From Chitinophagaceae bacterium UBA4411 (GTDB taxonomy: Bacteria; Bacteroidota; Bacteroidia; Chitinophagales; Chitinophagaceae): a stretch of DNA of 64,000 nucleotides. Below, in pieces: positions 27,362 to 37,066 of this stretch. The notes below the pieces were generated by a model. The model was not told where the DNA came from. It saw nothing but the letters and a program-made list of their open reading frames with translations, and ran no database searches. Location of the stretch: contig DGQP01000009.1 in NCBI GenBank assembly GCA_002400415.1, forward strand, positions 342,478-406,477. Direction: 5' to 3'. A program made the translations under genes and the position numbers. Within the stretch, counting starts at the first letter, position 1. The number at the start of each line of letters is the position of its first letter.

Positions 27362-29983
27362 ATGAAAGTAATTCCCGGGATTATTCACTACTGCTGGTTT
27401 GGAAATGAGGAAATTCCAGAAGAAGTCAAAGTATACATAAAGGAGTGGGAAAATTTAAATCCAGGGTGGCAATTTGTATTCTGGAACGAGGAAAACAGCC
27501 CAATGAATTTCCCTTATATGCAAAAGGCATATGAGCAGAAGAACTGGGCTAACATGAGTAATTTTACCAGGCTTTATGCATTAATTGAGCAAGGAGGAGT
27601 TTATCTTGATACTGATGTTAAGTTACTGAAGTGTCTTGATGTTTTTTGTGATGACAGTTGTTTCCTAGGTTTTGAAGAAGGTTATGAGAATAGCGATGTT
27701 TTCTGGGTTAATAATGCAATATGCGGCTCAGTAAAAGGACATCCATTTATCAAAGAGTGTTTTGATTGGCTTCTTTCCAACTATGATGGTACCGAAATGG
27801 CCAACCTGTCCGGGCCACGGCTTACAACAAATCTACTAAAACAAAACCGGGGCTTAGAAAGATATGGTAATATTCTTTTAGGCGATATCAGGTTATATAC
27901 AAAGGAATTTTTCTACCCAATTCATTATTCTGAAGTCTATAAACTTTCCAATATTGGACAGCATATCTATCCTGAAACAGCAGCTGTTCATGTCTGGGCC
28001 CGTTCGTGGCTGAGTAAAAGTAGCCTGCTGAATATTATTGATGATTTGTACAAGTTGAATCATGAATACTCCCGTCAAATAAAAGCTTTACCCTCTTCCA
28101 TTCCGGCAACTCATTCAAGCGAACTATGGTTAGGGTTGCAACGAATAATAGATGGTCAATATTTTTCAAGAGTAATAATTGAGGAATTTCTACTCTCCTT
28201 AAACGATTTCAAACTACAGCTTTCCAAAAAAACGAAGGAGGTTGAATTTATTGAATGCCTTTACCAGGGCTTGGTCGCCGCCGGAGAAACATTATCCAAG
28301 AATAATGTTAAGGCCGGAAACAGGATCGCATTTCTTGAGGCTAATCTGAAAATGGCAGAAGATAAAAACGAGCTGATTAATAAGAATTATAATGATGCTT
28401 TAACTAAAGCCCTCCTTACTGAATTCGAACTTTCAGAACTCAGAAAAGTAACCCAGGAAAATAAGGATCGGGCAGAGAACTTTCAGAGTCAGCTTTTACA
28501 AAGAGAGAATGAAGTAAATGACCTGAAGGAGGCATTAAGAACAACTTATCAAAAGTTGTTAGAACTGGAAATTACTGAACGTGCGCAATTAAGCACAATC
28601 AGACAGCTCGAGGGGCAGTACGAGGTCCAGACTGCACGATTTTCAGAACTTATTACCACCGTCCAATCCGGGATAAAAGAAAATTCCCGTTTAACAGAAA
28701 AGTACGAGTCTGCTTACCGGGCCTCCTTACTTAAGGAGCGTGAATTAAAGGATTTAGAAGAGCAATTAAACACATCCATGACTGAACTGTCTGATACTCA
28801 TGCTAGAATCAGGCAAATGGAAACTGAAAAAGACACTGTCGGGCAACAGCTATTTGAACTTTCTGAACGGGAACGAATTAACCGTGCTGACCACCAACAT
28901 GAGGTAAACAGGCTGCGGACAGAAGTCAAACAATTATCCGAAGCTGTCAGGTGGTATAAGGCTACCTACGAAAACAGAAAGCTTGCCGGTATAATCAAAG
29001 ACAGGGCCAAAAGAGTCTGGCAGAAAAGCCCGGTCATGAAAGAACCTACACTCGTTGAACGGATCTCTGAGTATATACACAATAATCCACTCACGGTTAA
29101 GCATAATAGCCGCGCTGAAAAAGTATCTGTAATTATGTTAAGTTATAACAGAATTGAGGATACAAAGAAAGCAGTACAACATTTGTACGCAAATACAAGG
29201 ACTCCCTTCGAACTGATCATATTAGATAATAATTCTACTGATTCCGTCCGAAAAGAGCTCAAATCATTGGCTTCGTCTTATCCGAACCTCCGGGTGATTC
29301 TTGAAACTTCCAACCTAGGCTGTGCAAGAGGAAGAATAAAAGCGGCAAGGTATGCCGAAACTGATTATCTCCTTTTCCTGGATAATGATATTCTTGTAAG
29401 TCCTTATTACCTTGAAAATCTGTTTTCCGCACTATATAGTGATGCTCAGGTTGCCGGGGTATGTTGTAAAGTGGTATTTCCCGATGGGAATATACAATTC
29501 AACGGAGGTAAAATGATCCTGGATGATCAGTATGCTTTGTACTCTTTATATGATGAGGGGCTGAAGTTTGATGATCCCGCAACCAATACCCGTTATGACT
29601 GTGAGTGGATACCAGGAGGCGCCACACTCTGGAAAAAGGATGTACTTACTGTTTTTGAAATAGATGATCAAATGAAGGGGTCATTTGAGGACAATGAAAT
29701 AAGTTACCGGCTTAAAAGTGCTGGTTACAAGTTGCATAATTCTCCTGCATCTATAGTTATTCACGACCATTTCGACTTTAAAAGCAGACAATACAAGGAG
29801 AACGAGTCCGCCTATTTTGCAGGTAGAAACGATCCGTCCAGAATTAAAGATGCCCTACTCCATTTCTATAAAAAACATAACCTCATCTTTTCTTTTGCCT
29901 GGAAAAATAACCCATGGGATATTTTCTGGAAACTACATTCAAAAGAGCAGATTCTGCAGTTCATACATGAAAATAAGCCCTAA
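27362..29983 (+). CDS. GT32-coiled coil-GT2 fusion glycosyltransferase
   Basis: 873 residues in three parts. Residues 1-260 are a GT32-type (DXD sugar-binding) transferase: IPGIIHYCWFGNEEIP, NFTRLYALIEQGGVYLDTDV with the metal-binding DTD. Residues ~265-530 are a long coiled coil. At W531 comes YKATYENRKLAGIIKDRA, the module shared with two neighbours. Residues ~585-873 are a GT2 domain: VSVIMLSYNRIEDTKKAV, LDNNSTD, LLFLDNDILVSPYYL and the C-terminal SFEDNEISYRLKSAGYKL. Two active-looking transferases joined by a long rod may set chain length or add an alternating disaccharide. The stop overlaps the next start by 1 nt (TAATG). Confidence 0.88.
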   Translation: MKVIPGIIHYCWFGNEEIPEEVKVYIKEWENLNPGWQFVFWNEENSPMNFPYMQKAYEQKNWANMSNFTRLYALIEQGGVYLDTDVKLLKCLDVFCDDSCFLGFEEGYENSDVFWVNNAICGSVKGHPFIKECFDWLLSNYDGTEMANLSGPRLTTNLLKQNRGLERYGNILLGDIRLYTKEFFYPIHYSEVYKLSNIGQHIYPETAAVHVWARSWLSKSSLLNIIDDLYKLNHEYSRQIKALPSSIPATHSSELWLGLQRIIDGQYFSRVIIEEFLLSLNDFKLQLSKKTKEVEFIECLYQGLVAAGETLSKNNVKAGNRIAFLEANLKMAEDKNELINKNYNDALTKALLTEFELSELRKVTQENKDRAENFQSQLLQRENEVNDLKEALRTTYQKLLELEITERAQLSTIRQLEGQYEVQTARFSELITTVQSGIKENSRLTEKYESAYRASLLKERELKDLEEQLNTSMTELSDTHARIRQMETEKDTVGQQLFELSERERINRADHQHEVNRLRTEVKQLSEAVRWYKATYENRKLAGIIKDRAKRVWQKSPVMKEPTLVERISEYIHNNPLTVKHNSRAEKVSVIMLSYNRIEDTKKAVQHLYANTRTPFELIILDNNSTDSVRKELKSLASSYPNLRVILETSNLGCARGRIKAARYAETDYLLFLDNDILVSPYYLENLFSALYSDAQVAGVCCKVVFPDGNIQFNGGKMILDDQYALYSLYDEGLKFDDPATNTRYDCEWIPGGATLWKKDVLTVFEIDDQMKGSFEDNEISYRLKSAGYKLHNSPASIVIHDHFDFKSRQYKENESAYFAGRNDPSRIKDALLHFYKKHNLIFSFAWKNNPWDIFWKLHSKEQILQFIHENKP

Positions 29984-32343
29984 TGAACCTATTAATTCTA
30001 TATGGCAGCCATGAGGCCCCGGCCATACAAGATATATATTTTAATAACCCTTTCCGGATTCTCGAGAAAAATGGATCCATTCATTTTACCCTTAAGGAAT
30101 TCGACAACCTAAACTGGAATGAAGTACATGAATATCACCTGGTAGTTATTTCCCGTGTATTTACGCCATCTGTAAAAGATTTTATTCTCTTTTGCAAGAA
30201 CACCAGTAAAGAAGTCTTATTCTTTTTTGATGACGACATTCTTCATTTCCCTGTCGAATATTACCTGAATAACGAACCGTTTTATAAAAATAATGAACAA
30301 CTGATAATTGAGACCCTTAGGGCAGCTTCGGGACTTATTGTCAGTACTGTTCCTCTAAAGGTTACCTACAGCAGCTACAATAACCAGATAGACGTTGTTC
30401 CCCCCTCCCTTAATAACCACCTGTTGGAAGTGGCCCCTAAACCGGGAGCAAAACCCGTCAATGGAGACAGGTTTACCGTCGGTTATGCGGGCAGCTTCGG
30501 GCATGTTGTTGACTTTAGATTTATGGAGAAGGCTCTTTACGATTTTTATTTTAAGTATTATCCCCTTATCCATATTGAATTCATGGGCTGTGTTCCTGAA
30601 GCCTTCCATACGCTTATTGATAACGAGAAAATAAAGCTCATTAATTGGGAGCCGCACTATGAGTTCTATCTGGCTAATCTACGGCGTGCAAACTGGGATA
30701 TTGCCCTGTGCCCGGTAATTGATTCGCCTTATACCAGTCACAAGACAAATATCAAATACCTAGAATATGGCTCTTCCGGAATACCAGGTATTTTTTCGGA
30801 TATTTCCATCTATTCAAATGATGTAACAGACGGGCAATCCGGATTTTTGGCAGATAATACTTACCAGGCCTGGATGGATACACTTGAATATGCTTATGCA
30901 AACCGGCAGCAATTACCCAATCTGGCACGGGAGGCTTCTGCTTACGTAATAAATCATTATTCCGATATCCATTCTGCTCAAAAATGGCAGGCTGTTTTAG
31001 AAAGATACAGGAAGAGCGGATTAAAAAAAATAGCAGATGATTTTGCAATAAAATCATGGAAAGCTAAAAGAATTTATCAAAAGGGCGGGCTGAAAAGCGT
31101 AGTAAGTAAAATGACAGGCTTGTATATAAGACCTGCGAAAAAAATTTCAGCATTATCAGAGCCGGTTTCGAGAACCAATGAAGATTATATCACAAGGGGA
31201 AGAAATGAAATAGATCGACTATCAGAACAATTTGATAAACAAATTATCCGCAAGCAGGTTCTTTTTGTCGTGCCTTGGTTGTCAGTGGGGGGCGGAGATA
31301 TGGTCAACCTGATTATTGCCTCAAAGCTGGACCCGGAAAGATTTTCTTTTCACTTCATCACAACCGAAATCTCATCTCATGAGTGGGAAGATAAGTTCAA
31401 GATCATTACAAGAAATATTTTTCATATACGCAAAATCCTTCCTAAAGCAGAACATTTCTGGGAATACAATAACCTGATTCTTGAATATATCGAAAAGGCC
31501 AGGATAGATATTGTAGTTGTATCAAACAGTGCAGTAGGGTATGATTGCATTCCTGCCATCAAGGAAAGGTTCAGACATATACACCTTTTTGATCTACTGC
31601 ATGGCCAGGGTGGTGAAAAGGAAGGAGGCGGATTTCCTGCATATTCTAATCCCTATGATCCTTACATCGACAGGCGCATTACTATCAATCAGTACCTGAA
31701 AAACTATATGACTTTCAAATTCGGTATACAACCCGAAAAAATAGAGGTTATTCACAATTGTATTGATACAAAAAAATTTACCCGCACCAAAACGCGGCAA
31801 AGCAGGACTTTTACTGTCACTTATGCTGGGAGACTGAGTTATGAAAAGCATCCCGAAAAAGTTGTTGAGATGGCGGAACAATTTGTTCGTGACTATCCCG
31901 ATACCAGCATCCAATTTCGAATTGCCGGAGACGGTCCCTTATACGGACAGCTTGTAGCCCTTATCAGCAATAAAAAATTAGATAAGATAGTCAAATTAAT
32001 CGGATACAAGGATAATATAAGCAAGGTACTGGAGAGTACCGATACACTGGTACTTTGCTCTGAAATGGAAGGGCTCCCCATTATCCTGCTTGAGGCTATG
32101 GCTATGTCAATTCCTTGCATTTCCACCAATGTCGGCGGTGTGTCGGAACTGATTGATGACGGAATCAACGGTTTTCTTGTCGATTACTCTGATCACATGA
32201 TACAATATTATGTTAGTCATATCCGCTTTTTGTATGAGAAAAAAGAAGAAAGATTAGTGATGTGTAACATGGCCAGAAAAAAAATTGATGAACAGTTTAC
32301 CATTGAAAGGATGGCCCAGTCGTATCGCCATTTATTTAACTAA
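29983..32343 (+). CDS. double GT-B glycosyltransferase
   Basis: 786 residues with two GT-B units. The N-terminal unit (1-345) contains FFFDDDILHFPVEYY, FTVGYAGSFGHVVDFRFM and YLEYGSSGIPGIFSD. A linker around 350-415 includes SWKAKRIYQKGGLKSVVSKM, a possible degenerate relative of the WYKxTYExR module. The C-terminal GT4 unit (420-786) has VLFVVPWLSVGGGDMVNL, VTYAGRLSYEKHPEKVVEMA, IAGDGPLYGQL and CSEMEGLPIILLEAMAMSIP. It is translationally coupled to the preceding gene (TAATG). Confidence 0.88.
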   Translation: MNLLILYGSHEAPAIQDIYFNNPFRILEKNGSIHFTLKEFDNLNWNEVHEYHLVVISRVFTPSVKDFILFCKNTSKEVLFFFDDDILHFPVEYYLNNEPFYKNNEQLIIETLRAASGLIVSTVPLKVTYSSYNNQIDVVPPSLNNHLLEVAPKPGAKPVNGDRFTVGYAGSFGHVVDFRFMEKALYDFYFKYYPLIHIEFMGCVPEAFHTLIDNEKIKLINWEPHYEFYLANLRRANWDIALCPVIDSPYTSHKTNIKYLEYGSSGIPGIFSDISIYSNDVTDGQSGFLADNTYQAWMDTLEYAYANRQQLPNLAREASAYVINHYSDIHSAQKWQAVLERYRKSGLKKIADDFAIKSWKAKRIYQKGGLKSVVSKMTGLYIRPAKKISALSEPVSRTNEDYITRGRNEIDRLSEQFDKQIIRKQVLFVVPWLSVGGGDMVNLIIASKLDPERFSFHFITTEISSHEWEDKFKIITRNIFHIRKILPKAEHFWEYNNLILEYIEKARIDIVVVSNSAVGYDCIPAIKERFRHIHLFDLLHGQGGEKEGGGFPAYSNPYDPYIDRRITINQYLKNYMTFKFGIQPEKIEVIHNCIDTKKFTRTKTRQSRTFTVTYAGRLSYEKHPEKVVEMAEQFVRDYPDTSIQFRIAGDGPLYGQLVALISNKKLDKIVKLIGYKDNISKVLESTDTLVLCSEMEGLPIILLEAMAMSIPCISTNVGGVSELIDDGINGFLVDYSDHMIQYYVSHIRFLYEKKEERLVMCNMARKKIDEQFTIERMAQSYRHLFN

Positions 32344-32353
32344 CGATTAAACT

Positions 32354-33301
32354 ATGGAATTTAAGGACGAGCATAAAAAAATGAAAGATTTGTCGGAGGA
32401 GAACTATACACTAAAGCAGCAGCTTTTGTGGTATAAACGTACTTATGAGGACCGAAGACTGGCGGGAATCGTATACGACCGGGTTTTGCTGAAAATGAAA
32501 TCCTTTTCTTTACAATCATTTGTTCAACGCCGGTTATTTAAAGGAACCAAAAAAATTAGAATCGCAAAACAATCAGAGCAAAGAGTAAAAAAAATATTGT
32601 GTGCCGTAGTGAACCATAATTATAACAGCAATGCAATAGCCTTGTTTAAGCAACTGAATCTTTTTTTCGACACGATATTGCTGGACTCAGGTTCAAACAA
32701 TCCTCCTGCTGAGGCCTATAAATTACCGAATGTTTATTACCCCGGATTATTAAATGAAGCTTTTTCCCTTGCAGAAAGTAAAAGTTACGATTACCTGTTA
32801 TTTGTGTGCTCCGATGTATTTATCAGCCCGGAAAACACTTCAAAGCTAAATAAAAGGCTTAGAGAGCTTGACTTTGACGGTACAGGCATTTACTCCCCCT
32901 CTTCAAAGGGTGGAGGGCATTTTTTTTGCAAAAAGATGGAAGGCGGTCAACTGCGCAAAGTCCCTTTTGTAGAGGGGTTCATTTTTTTGTGCGATATGAG
33001 TATTCTTAAAGAAATATGCCCCATTAATACTTTAAATAACAAATACGGCTGGGGACTTGATATTGCCATGGGGTATTTTGCTAATGAAAAAGGCCAAGTA
33101 TGTGTCATTGACGACAATATTGAAGTGACTCATGCCGAGGGTACAGGATATTCAAGAGAACTGGCTGAGGCTGAAATGTATTCCTGGGTAAAGTCATTGG
33201 GGAATGAAGAGCTGTATTTGTTTTTTGAACATCAGATAAATAAGATCAGGCAAGCCGGCAGTAAAAACAGTGGTTGGGAATTATATATAAAGGGAGTTTA
33301 A
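32354..33301 (+). CDS. coiled-coil/WYKxTYExR plus GT2-like protein
   Basis: 315 residues. The N-terminus is a short heptad helix (MKDLSEENYTLKQQLL) followed by W26-YKRTYEDRRLAGIVYDRV, the locus-specific module. From residue 75 a GT-A-like domain follows: KKILCAVVNHNYNSNAIALF, DTILLDSGSNN, YDYLLFVCSDVFISP, and late KYGWGLDIAMGYFANEKG. The usual DXD is replaced by a CSD segment, so activity is uncertain. It starts 10 nt after the preceding stop and ends 1 nt before the next start. Confidence 0.82.
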   Translation: MEFKDEHKKMKDLSEENYTLKQQLLWYKRTYEDRRLAGIVYDRVLLKMKSFSLQSFVQRRLFKGTKKIRIAKQSEQRVKKILCAVVNHNYNSNAIALFKQLNLFFDTILLDSGSNNPPAEAYKLPNVYYPGLLNEAFSLAESKSYDYLLFVCSDVFISPENTSKLNKRLRELDFDGTGIYSPSSKGGGHFFCKKMEGGQLRKVPFVEGFIFLCDMSILKEICPINTLNNKYGWGLDIAMGYFANEKGQVCVIDDNIEVTHAEGTGYSRELAEAEMYSWVKSLGNEELYLFFEHQINKIRQAGSKNSGWELYIKGV

Positions 33302-33302
33302 A

Positions 33303-35468
33303 ATGAAGATTTGGTTACTTACTACAGAATTTCCTCCGTTATCAGGAGGCGGAATAAGTACCTATTGCTATGAAACGGTAAAGATGCTCACAGCCGAGGG
33401 GCATTATGTTACTGTATTTACCCAGGATTTTTCAATTCAAAAGAGAGATGTAAAACCTGTTGATGACAGGTTTACACTTGTTAAATTTAACCCCGACAAG
33501 TTTTATACTGCAGGGTTCTTGGGATACGAAGCAAATCTCAGTTTTGCCTTTGCTGAAACCGTAAAGCAATATATTGAGATAAACGGAAATCCGGATGTTA
33601 TTGAATCGCAGGAATATTTAGGTATAGCCTATTATCTATTACAGTATAAACACCTTCAATATGATTTCCTAAAGGAAGCGAGGATACTGGTTACGCTCCA
33701 TAGCCCTTCTTTTTTATACCTAGAGTATAACCAGGTTATATATCACCGGCTGCCTAATTTCTGGGTTGGAGAAATGGAGAAATTCTGTATTCGTAGTGCT
33801 GATATGCTTATTTCACCCAGTGAACACCTGGTCGGGGAAATTGCCCGGCGAATGGATATTTCTGACCTGGTAATCCATATTGTCAGAAATCCCTATCAGT
33901 CTGAAGGCGTTGTGCGAGGCCCGGTTTCACAAAAAAGGAATGCTGTTTTTTTTGGCAAACTGACTCCCCAAAAAGGTTGCCTGGTCTTGATTGATTATTT
34001 CCAGCGCCTATGGGATCGCCATTTTGATTGTGATCTAATCCTTGTCGGAGGAGGCAATCACCTCTATCATCCTGAGGGCGTGGATATGAGCGTCTTCATC
34101 CGGAAAAAATACAAACATGCAATCAAAAGCAGGCGTTTAAAATTGTCCGGCTCCATTAAGCCGGAGGAAATTGATAAGCATTTATTTGATGCCCGTGTTG
34201 TTATCATTCCCAGCCTGACGGATAACCTTCCTTATACTGTTCTCGAGGCGATGACCAGAGGTAAAATTGTGCTTGCCTCAAAACAAGGTGGCCATGCAGA
34301 AATAATTCAAAATGGAAAAAGTGGTTTTATCTATGACAATAATGATCCCGAATCATTTGAAGCACAATTACACTATATATTCAACCAGGAAAATACGGAA
34401 CTTGAAAAAATCGGAAGCGAGGCAGCCTCTGCAATAAGGGAAGCCTGCTCTTACCAGGCGGTATATCACCAAAAAATTGGTTTGCTCACCCGGCTTTTAT
34501 CCTCAGAAAATTCCAGAAAAACCTTTCCATTTACCCGGCCCATTCATTTACCAGCTTCTTTTCAATCTATTCCACACAGTGAGGGAGATTTGCTTACTGT
34601 TGTGATTCCCTATTTCAATATGGGTGCGTATGTGGAAGAGTGTATTGTTTCTATCAGGAATTCTACTTACAAACAATTGGAAATACTTCTTGTAGACGAT
34701 GGAAGCGATGATCCATTCAGCATTAGTATACTCTCTGTCCTTCAAGAAAAGTATGCTGTAACAATCATACGAAGCGGAAACCAGGGATTGGCCAGAGCCA
34801 GAAATTTAGGTGCCATGAAGGCTTCAGGAGTTTTTCTTGCTTTTCTTGATCCTGATGATTGTGTTGAACCTTCCTATTACAATAAAGCAGTCAGTTTATT
34901 GGTGCAATACCAGAATGTACATTTTATCGGTTGCTGGGCCAAATACTTCGGTGATTCGGCTGGTTACTGGCCTGCCTTTACACCGGAGCCACCCTATCTT
35001 TTGTTCCACAATATGGTCAACAGCAGTGCTTTGGTTTATAAAAAAGAAGCGTTTCTGAACGCTGGTTTGAACGATGCAACCATGGTTTTTGGAATGGAAG
35101 ATTATGAAAGTGTGATCCATCTTGTGAAGAATGGATACAGCGGGGTTGTCATCCCTGAACCCCTTTGGAAATACAGGGTACGGAAAAAATCAATGGCAAG
35201 GCAATTTACTCTCAATAAGCAATTGTACCTATACCGGCTGATCAGTCAGAAGCATACAGATTTTTTCGAGAGCTATGCAGCAGATTTGTCCTGCTTATTG
35301 AACGCTAATGGAACAGGTATAAAAATTGATAATCCCACTTTATTGTATGATGTACCTTACCTGGGGCTACTTGGAGAACGGTCACGAAAAAAACTGGTAA
35401 AAACTATAAAAAAACTGCCATGGTTGCGGCAATTGGGAATACATATTAGAAAAATAAAAGCCGGCTGA
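33303..35468 (+). CDS. GT4-GT2 fusion glycosyltransferase
   Basis: 721 residues. Residues 1-400 are a GT4: IWLLTTEFPPLSGGGISTY, FFGKLTPQKGCLVLIDYF, SLTDNLPYTVLEAMTRGKIV. Residues ~425-700 are a GT2: LLTVVIPYFNMGAYVEECI, EILLVDDGSDDPFS, NQGLARARNLGAMKASG, FLAFLDPDDCVEPSYY and MVFGMEDYESVIHLVKNGY. The two domains probably catalyse consecutive sugar additions. It sits directly upstream of the ABC exporter genes (43 nt gap). Confidence 0.92.
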   Translation: MKIWLLTTEFPPLSGGGISTYCYETVKMLTAEGHYVTVFTQDFSIQKRDVKPVDDRFTLVKFNPDKFYTAGFLGYEANLSFAFAETVKQYIEINGNPDVIESQEYLGIAYYLLQYKHLQYDFLKEARILVTLHSPSFLYLEYNQVIYHRLPNFWVGEMEKFCIRSADMLISPSEHLVGEIARRMDISDLVIHIVRNPYQSEGVVRGPVSQKRNAVFFGKLTPQKGCLVLIDYFQRLWDRHFDCDLILVGGGNHLYHPEGVDMSVFIRKKYKHAIKSRRLKLSGSIKPEEIDKHLFDARVVIIPSLTDNLPYTVLEAMTRGKIVLASKQGGHAEIIQNGKSGFIYDNNDPESFEAQLHYIFNQENTELEKIGSEAASAIREACSYQAVYHQKIGLLTRLLSSENSRKTFPFTRPIHLPASFQSIPHSEGDLLTVVIPYFNMGAYVEECIVSIRNSTYKQLEILLVDDGSDDPFSISILSVLQEKYAVTIIRSGNQGLARARNLGAMKASGVFLAFLDPDDCVEPSYYNKAVSLLVQYQNVHFIGCWAKYFGDSAGYWPAFTPEPPYLLFHNMVNSSALVYKKEAFLNAGLNDATMVFGMEDYESVIHLVKNGYSGVVIPEPLWKYRVRKKSMARQFTLNKQLYLYRLISQKHTDFFESYAADLSCLLNANGTGIKIDNPTLLYDVPYLGLLGERSRKKLVKTIKKLPWLRQLGIHIRKIKAG

Positions 35469-35511
35469 AATATCCGGTAGTATTGATTAATTAAAGAAAC
35501 AACCATTTATC

Positions 35512-36303
35512 ATGAGTGTAATTAAGGACTGGACCGGGCGATCCAATAAATTGGAGAGGATTTGGCTGCTTGCAAAAATTGAGTTTAAATTAAGGTATTA
35601 TGAGAATAAACTTGGGCTTTTTTGGGCACTATTGAAGCCTATAATGGACATTTGTATTTACTATATTGTGTTTAAGATAGTTCTGAAATCAGATGTTCCT
35701 TCGTTTGCTTCTTTCTTATTTATTGGACTGATAATCTGGAATTTTTTCGTAGAGTCGACAAGCGGTACCATTCAGATATTAAGCAGCAAGAAGTATTTAT
35801 ATGAATATACAAATATGAACAAGCTGGAAATATATATATCAACGCTTCTGAGTAACTCAATTGGATTCTTTTTTAATTTTTTTATGTTCCTGGTCTTTTA
35901 TAATTACTTTGAAAAGGAGTCTGTGGGACTGGCCGCTGAAAATGTATGGATACTTGCATTGTTCGTTAACCTATTTATCCTTTCGCTTGGAGTATCTCTT
36001 TTACTTTCTAATATATATATTATTGCAAAGGATATCACACAGATATGGCTGGTGTTTACGACCTTCCTGTTTTTTTTGTCACCTATTTTCTTTAATCTGA
36101 GAACATTTAAGGATGCCCTGCCGAGTTTTGATTACGGTAATCCATTAGCGGGTATTATAATTAATGCCCGCCGCGTAATGATGGAAGGAAAAGGGCCAGA
36201 TATGGTTCTTTTAACTTGGGATTTTGGGTATGCCATTTTTTTATTACTGGCAGGGTTGGTAAGTCTTAGTAAACTTGGATCAAAAGCAGCCGAGAAACTT
36301 TAA
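35512..36303 (+). CDS. polysaccharide ABC-2 transporter permease (Wzm-like)
   Basis: 263 residues with about six membrane helices. The cytoplasmic N-terminus (KIEFKLRYYENKLGLFWALLKP) and helix-rich core are typical of the ABC-2/TagG-Wzm family, with SPIFFNLRTFKDALPSFDYGNPL near the end. Together with the ATPase 11 nt downstream it exports a lipid-linked polysaccharide across the inner membrane. Confidence 0.9.
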   Translation: MSVIKDWTGRSNKLERIWLLAKIEFKLRYYENKLGLFWALLKPIMDICIYYIVFKIVLKSDVPSFASFLFIGLIIWNFFVESTSGTIQILSSKKYLYEYTNMNKLEIYISTLLSNSIGFFFNFFMFLVFYNYFEKESVGLAAENVWILALFVNLFILSLGVSLLLSNIYIIAKDITQIWLVFTTFLFFLSPIFFNLRTFKDALPSFDYGNPLAGIIINARRVMMEGKGPDMVLLTWDFGYAIFLLLAGLVSLSKLGSKAAEKL

Positions 36304-36314
36304 AGGAATTTAAG

Positions 36315-37049
36315 ATGAAAAATACAATAGCCATTACGGCAAAGAATATCAGTAAGACATTTCATATCACAGAAGATAGTCATAATACGGTGAAACACCG
36401 GTTATTCAATATATTTAATCCCCCCCGTCAAAAGATGGTGGAGGCGATAAAAATGGTTTCTCTTGAAATCAGAAGAGGAGAATGTATTGGCCTTTTGGGG
36501 CGAAATGGATGCGGTAAATCAACATTAGTGAAGTTGCTGGCTGGTGTATTCCCTAGTGATACAGGATATCTTACTATTAACGGATCTACAATGTTGATGA
36601 ACATTGGTGTAGGTATGAGCCATGAACTTACGGCAAGAGAAAATATATATGTATCCTCCTCGTTGCTGGGATTAAAGATCAAAGAAGTGGATGCCATCTT
36701 TGATGAGATCGTTGATTTTGCCGAGCTGAGAGAATTTGTAGATACCAAGATCAAATTCTTTTCGTCTGGTATGGTGGCCCGATTGGCTTTTTCTATTGCG
36801 GTAAAGGCCGGTGCTGATATTATGTTCCTGGATGAAATATTTGCGGTTGGGGATATGAAGTTCCAGGAAAAAGCGATTAAAGTGTTTGAAAGTTCCTGGA
36901 TACAAGGTAAGACTGTGGTATTAGTGAGCCATAGTATGGATGTGATAAAGAAATACTGTCAGCGGGCAGGATTTATGAAAAACGGGGAAATGAAATTTTT
37001 CGGAGATACAGATACAGCTATCCAATTATACCTGGAAGATAACCAGTGA
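36315..37049 (+). CDS. polysaccharide ABC transporter ATPase (Wzt-like, short form)
   Basis: 244 residues. Walker A is GLLGRNGCGKSTLVKLLAG, the signature is FSSGMVARLAFSIAV and Walker B is IMFLDEIFAVGD, followed by the switch His in VLVSHSMD. It ends after the nucleotide-binding domain, so the C-terminal carbohydrate-binding domain of O9a-type Wzt proteins is absent. Export therefore probably does not need recognition of a terminal cap. It pairs with the permease upstream. Confidence 0.93.
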   Translation: MKNTIAITAKNISKTFHITEDSHNTVKHRLFNIFNPPRQKMVEAIKMVSLEIRRGECIGLLGRNGCGKSTLVKLLAGVFPSDTGYLTINGSTMLMNIGVGMSHELTARENIYVSSSLLGLKIKEVDAIFDEIVDFAELREFVDTKIKFFSSGMVARLAFSIAVKAGADIMFLDEIFAVGDMKFQEKAIKVFESSWIQGKTVVLVSHSMDVIKKYCQRAGFMKNGEMKFFGDTDTAIQLYLEDNQ

Positions 37050-37066
37050 TAAGTGGAAGCCCTCAA

